DNA from: Nocardioides sp.
GTDB taxonomy: Bacteria; Actinomycetota; Actinomycetes; Propionibacteriales; Nocardioidaceae
Direction of reading: 5' to 3'
DNA: 6,323 bases
NCBI GenBank assembly: GCA_030452025.1
Contig: JAKDNC010000217.1
Coordinates: 1-6,323 of the forward strand
Shown here: positions 5,884-6,323 of the stretch, in pieces
Numbering within the stretch: position 1 is the stretch's first letter
How the letters are laid out: every line of letters starts with the position of its first letter
The notes under the pieces: model-generated
The model's database searches: none
Seen by the model: the letters and a program-made list of their open reading frames with translations, nothing else
Told to the model about the DNA's origin: nothing
Translations under genes and position numbers: made by a program

Positions 5884-6300
5884 GGAGCCTGCCAGACGGT
5901 CGGCCGGACGATCGGTTGGATGATCGGTTGGATGATCGGCCGGATGATCAGCAGCACCGTCGGACCCCTGATCGACCCGCAGACGGAGGAGGGCGACCTC
6001 CTCGGCCAGGGTGCGGGTGCGCTCCTCAAGACGGCCCAACTCGAAGCTGTGCTGCAGGCTCAGCGCCAGCAGCAGCATGCTGGCCAGGAAGAAGAGCAGG
6101 TTCGCGGGGACTTCGACACCGACGATGTCTGCGGCACCCGAGAGCAGTCCGGGAACCACACTGACGATCAGCGCTCCCAGGGCGACGAGGAACCACAAGA
6201 CGGCGTACTTCTCGCGGAGTTGGTGGCGCCGCATCATCTCGAAGAGGACGCCGAAGATGATGACCGAGGTGCTGATCCCAAGGATCAGGGCCGGGCTCAT
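5779..6300 (-). CDS. DUF2304 membrane protein with repeat-bearing C-terminal extension
   Basis: 173 residues from ATG at 6300-6298. Three membrane helices lie at about 3-23, 33-54 and 66-84. The motif LREKYAVLWFLVALGALI after the first helix is characteristic of DUF2304. Residues 86-111 form a charged heptad-like helix (LGRLEERTRTLAEEVALLRLRV), probably a cytoplasmic coiled coil. From memory, DUF2304 proteins are about 110-130 residues and usually sit beside a family-2 glycosyltransferase of the dolichol-phosphate-mannose-synthase type in surface-polysaccharide loci; such a partner would lie beyond the right edge. The extra 60 residues begin with DHPA/DHPT tetrapeptide repeats (118-134). They continue into a charged, low-complexity tail (140-173) encoded entirely opposite the end of the EEP gene. 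The tail may be a non-conserved read-through extension. Confidence 0.88.
   Translation of the reverse strand: MSPALILGISTSVIIFGVLFEMMRRHQLREKYAVLWFLVALGALIVSVVPGLLSGAADIVGVEVPANLLFFLASMLLLALSLQHSFELGRLEERTRTLAEEVALLRLRVDQGSDGAADHPADHPTDHPTDRPADRLAGSSAARDRDRGADQGVVADPAERRAVDDELGENETR
5900..5947 (-). repeat. Four 12-bp tandem units (D-H/R-P-A/T) in the DUF2304 C terminus
   Basis: On the plus strand the units are TCGGCCGGACGA, TCGGTTGGATGA, TCGGTTGGATGA and TCGGCCGGATGA (5900-5911, 5912-5923, 5924-5935, 5936-5947). The middle two are identical. On the minus strand they encode tetrapeptides of the form D-H/R-P-A/T. The array starts 17 bases past the EEP stop, so it fills most of the space between the EEP gene's end and the DUF2304 core. 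No terminator hairpin with a T-run is visible here for either gene. Confidence 0.88.
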
Positions 6301-6307
6301 CGGGCCG

Positions 6308-6312
6308 CTCCT
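6308..6312 (-). promoter_or_regulatory. Ribosome binding site of the DUF2304 gene
   Basis: CTCCT on the plus strand reads AGGAG on the minus strand, 7 bases before the ATG at 6300. This supports that start codon. Confidence 0.82.
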
Positions 6313-6323
6313 GGGCCGGTGGT

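Overview
The window is GC-rich, with strong third-position G/C bias, GTG starts and AGGAG-type ribosome sites. This fits a high-GC actinobacterium. The protein families, recognised from memory, look most like Nocardioides or a close relative in the Propionibacteriales; this placement is inference.

Layout: (1) positions 2-1738, plus strand: the 3' part of a large polytopic membrane protein, cut by the left edge and resembling the DUF6077 / GT-C-like proteins of surface-polysaccharide loci. (2) A 112-base gap with a good ribosome site and a weak possible promoter. (3) A likely three-gene plus-strand operon, 1851-5883: a secreted phospholipase-D-fold phosphodiesterase with two HKD motifs; a small single-pass membrane protein with an NTF2-like outer domain, 27 bases downstream; and a 641-residue secreted multidomain protein overlapping it by 8 bases. 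(4) On the minus strand, 6300-5779, a DUF2304 membrane protein converges on the operon and overlaps its last gene by 105 bases. No stretch longer than about 110 bases lacks a gene. I saw no tRNA, rRNA, CRISPR array or insertion sequence.

The most notable gene is the third operon member. Its first two domains follow the usual actinobacterial layout of a cell-wall hydrolase: a QES-type lytic-transglycosylase-like domain, then an M23/LytM peptidase domain. Both seem to have lost their catalytic or zinc-binding residues. They are joined by a polybasic repeat linker to an endonuclease/exonuclease/phosphatase (EEP) domain whose active site looks intact. The operon therefore encodes two secreted phosphodiesterase or nuclease candidates, one apparently carried on a dead cell-wall-hydrolase scaffold, plus a membrane-anchored small protein. 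The flanking genes (DUF6077-like, DUF2304) belong to families usually seen in envelope glycopolymer loci. The substrate could be extracellular nucleic acid or a phosphodiester-linked envelope polymer; the sequence does not decide. Other signals are a perfect 14-bp hairpin inside the start of the second operon gene and two separate 12-bp tandem repeats encoding tetrapeptides.
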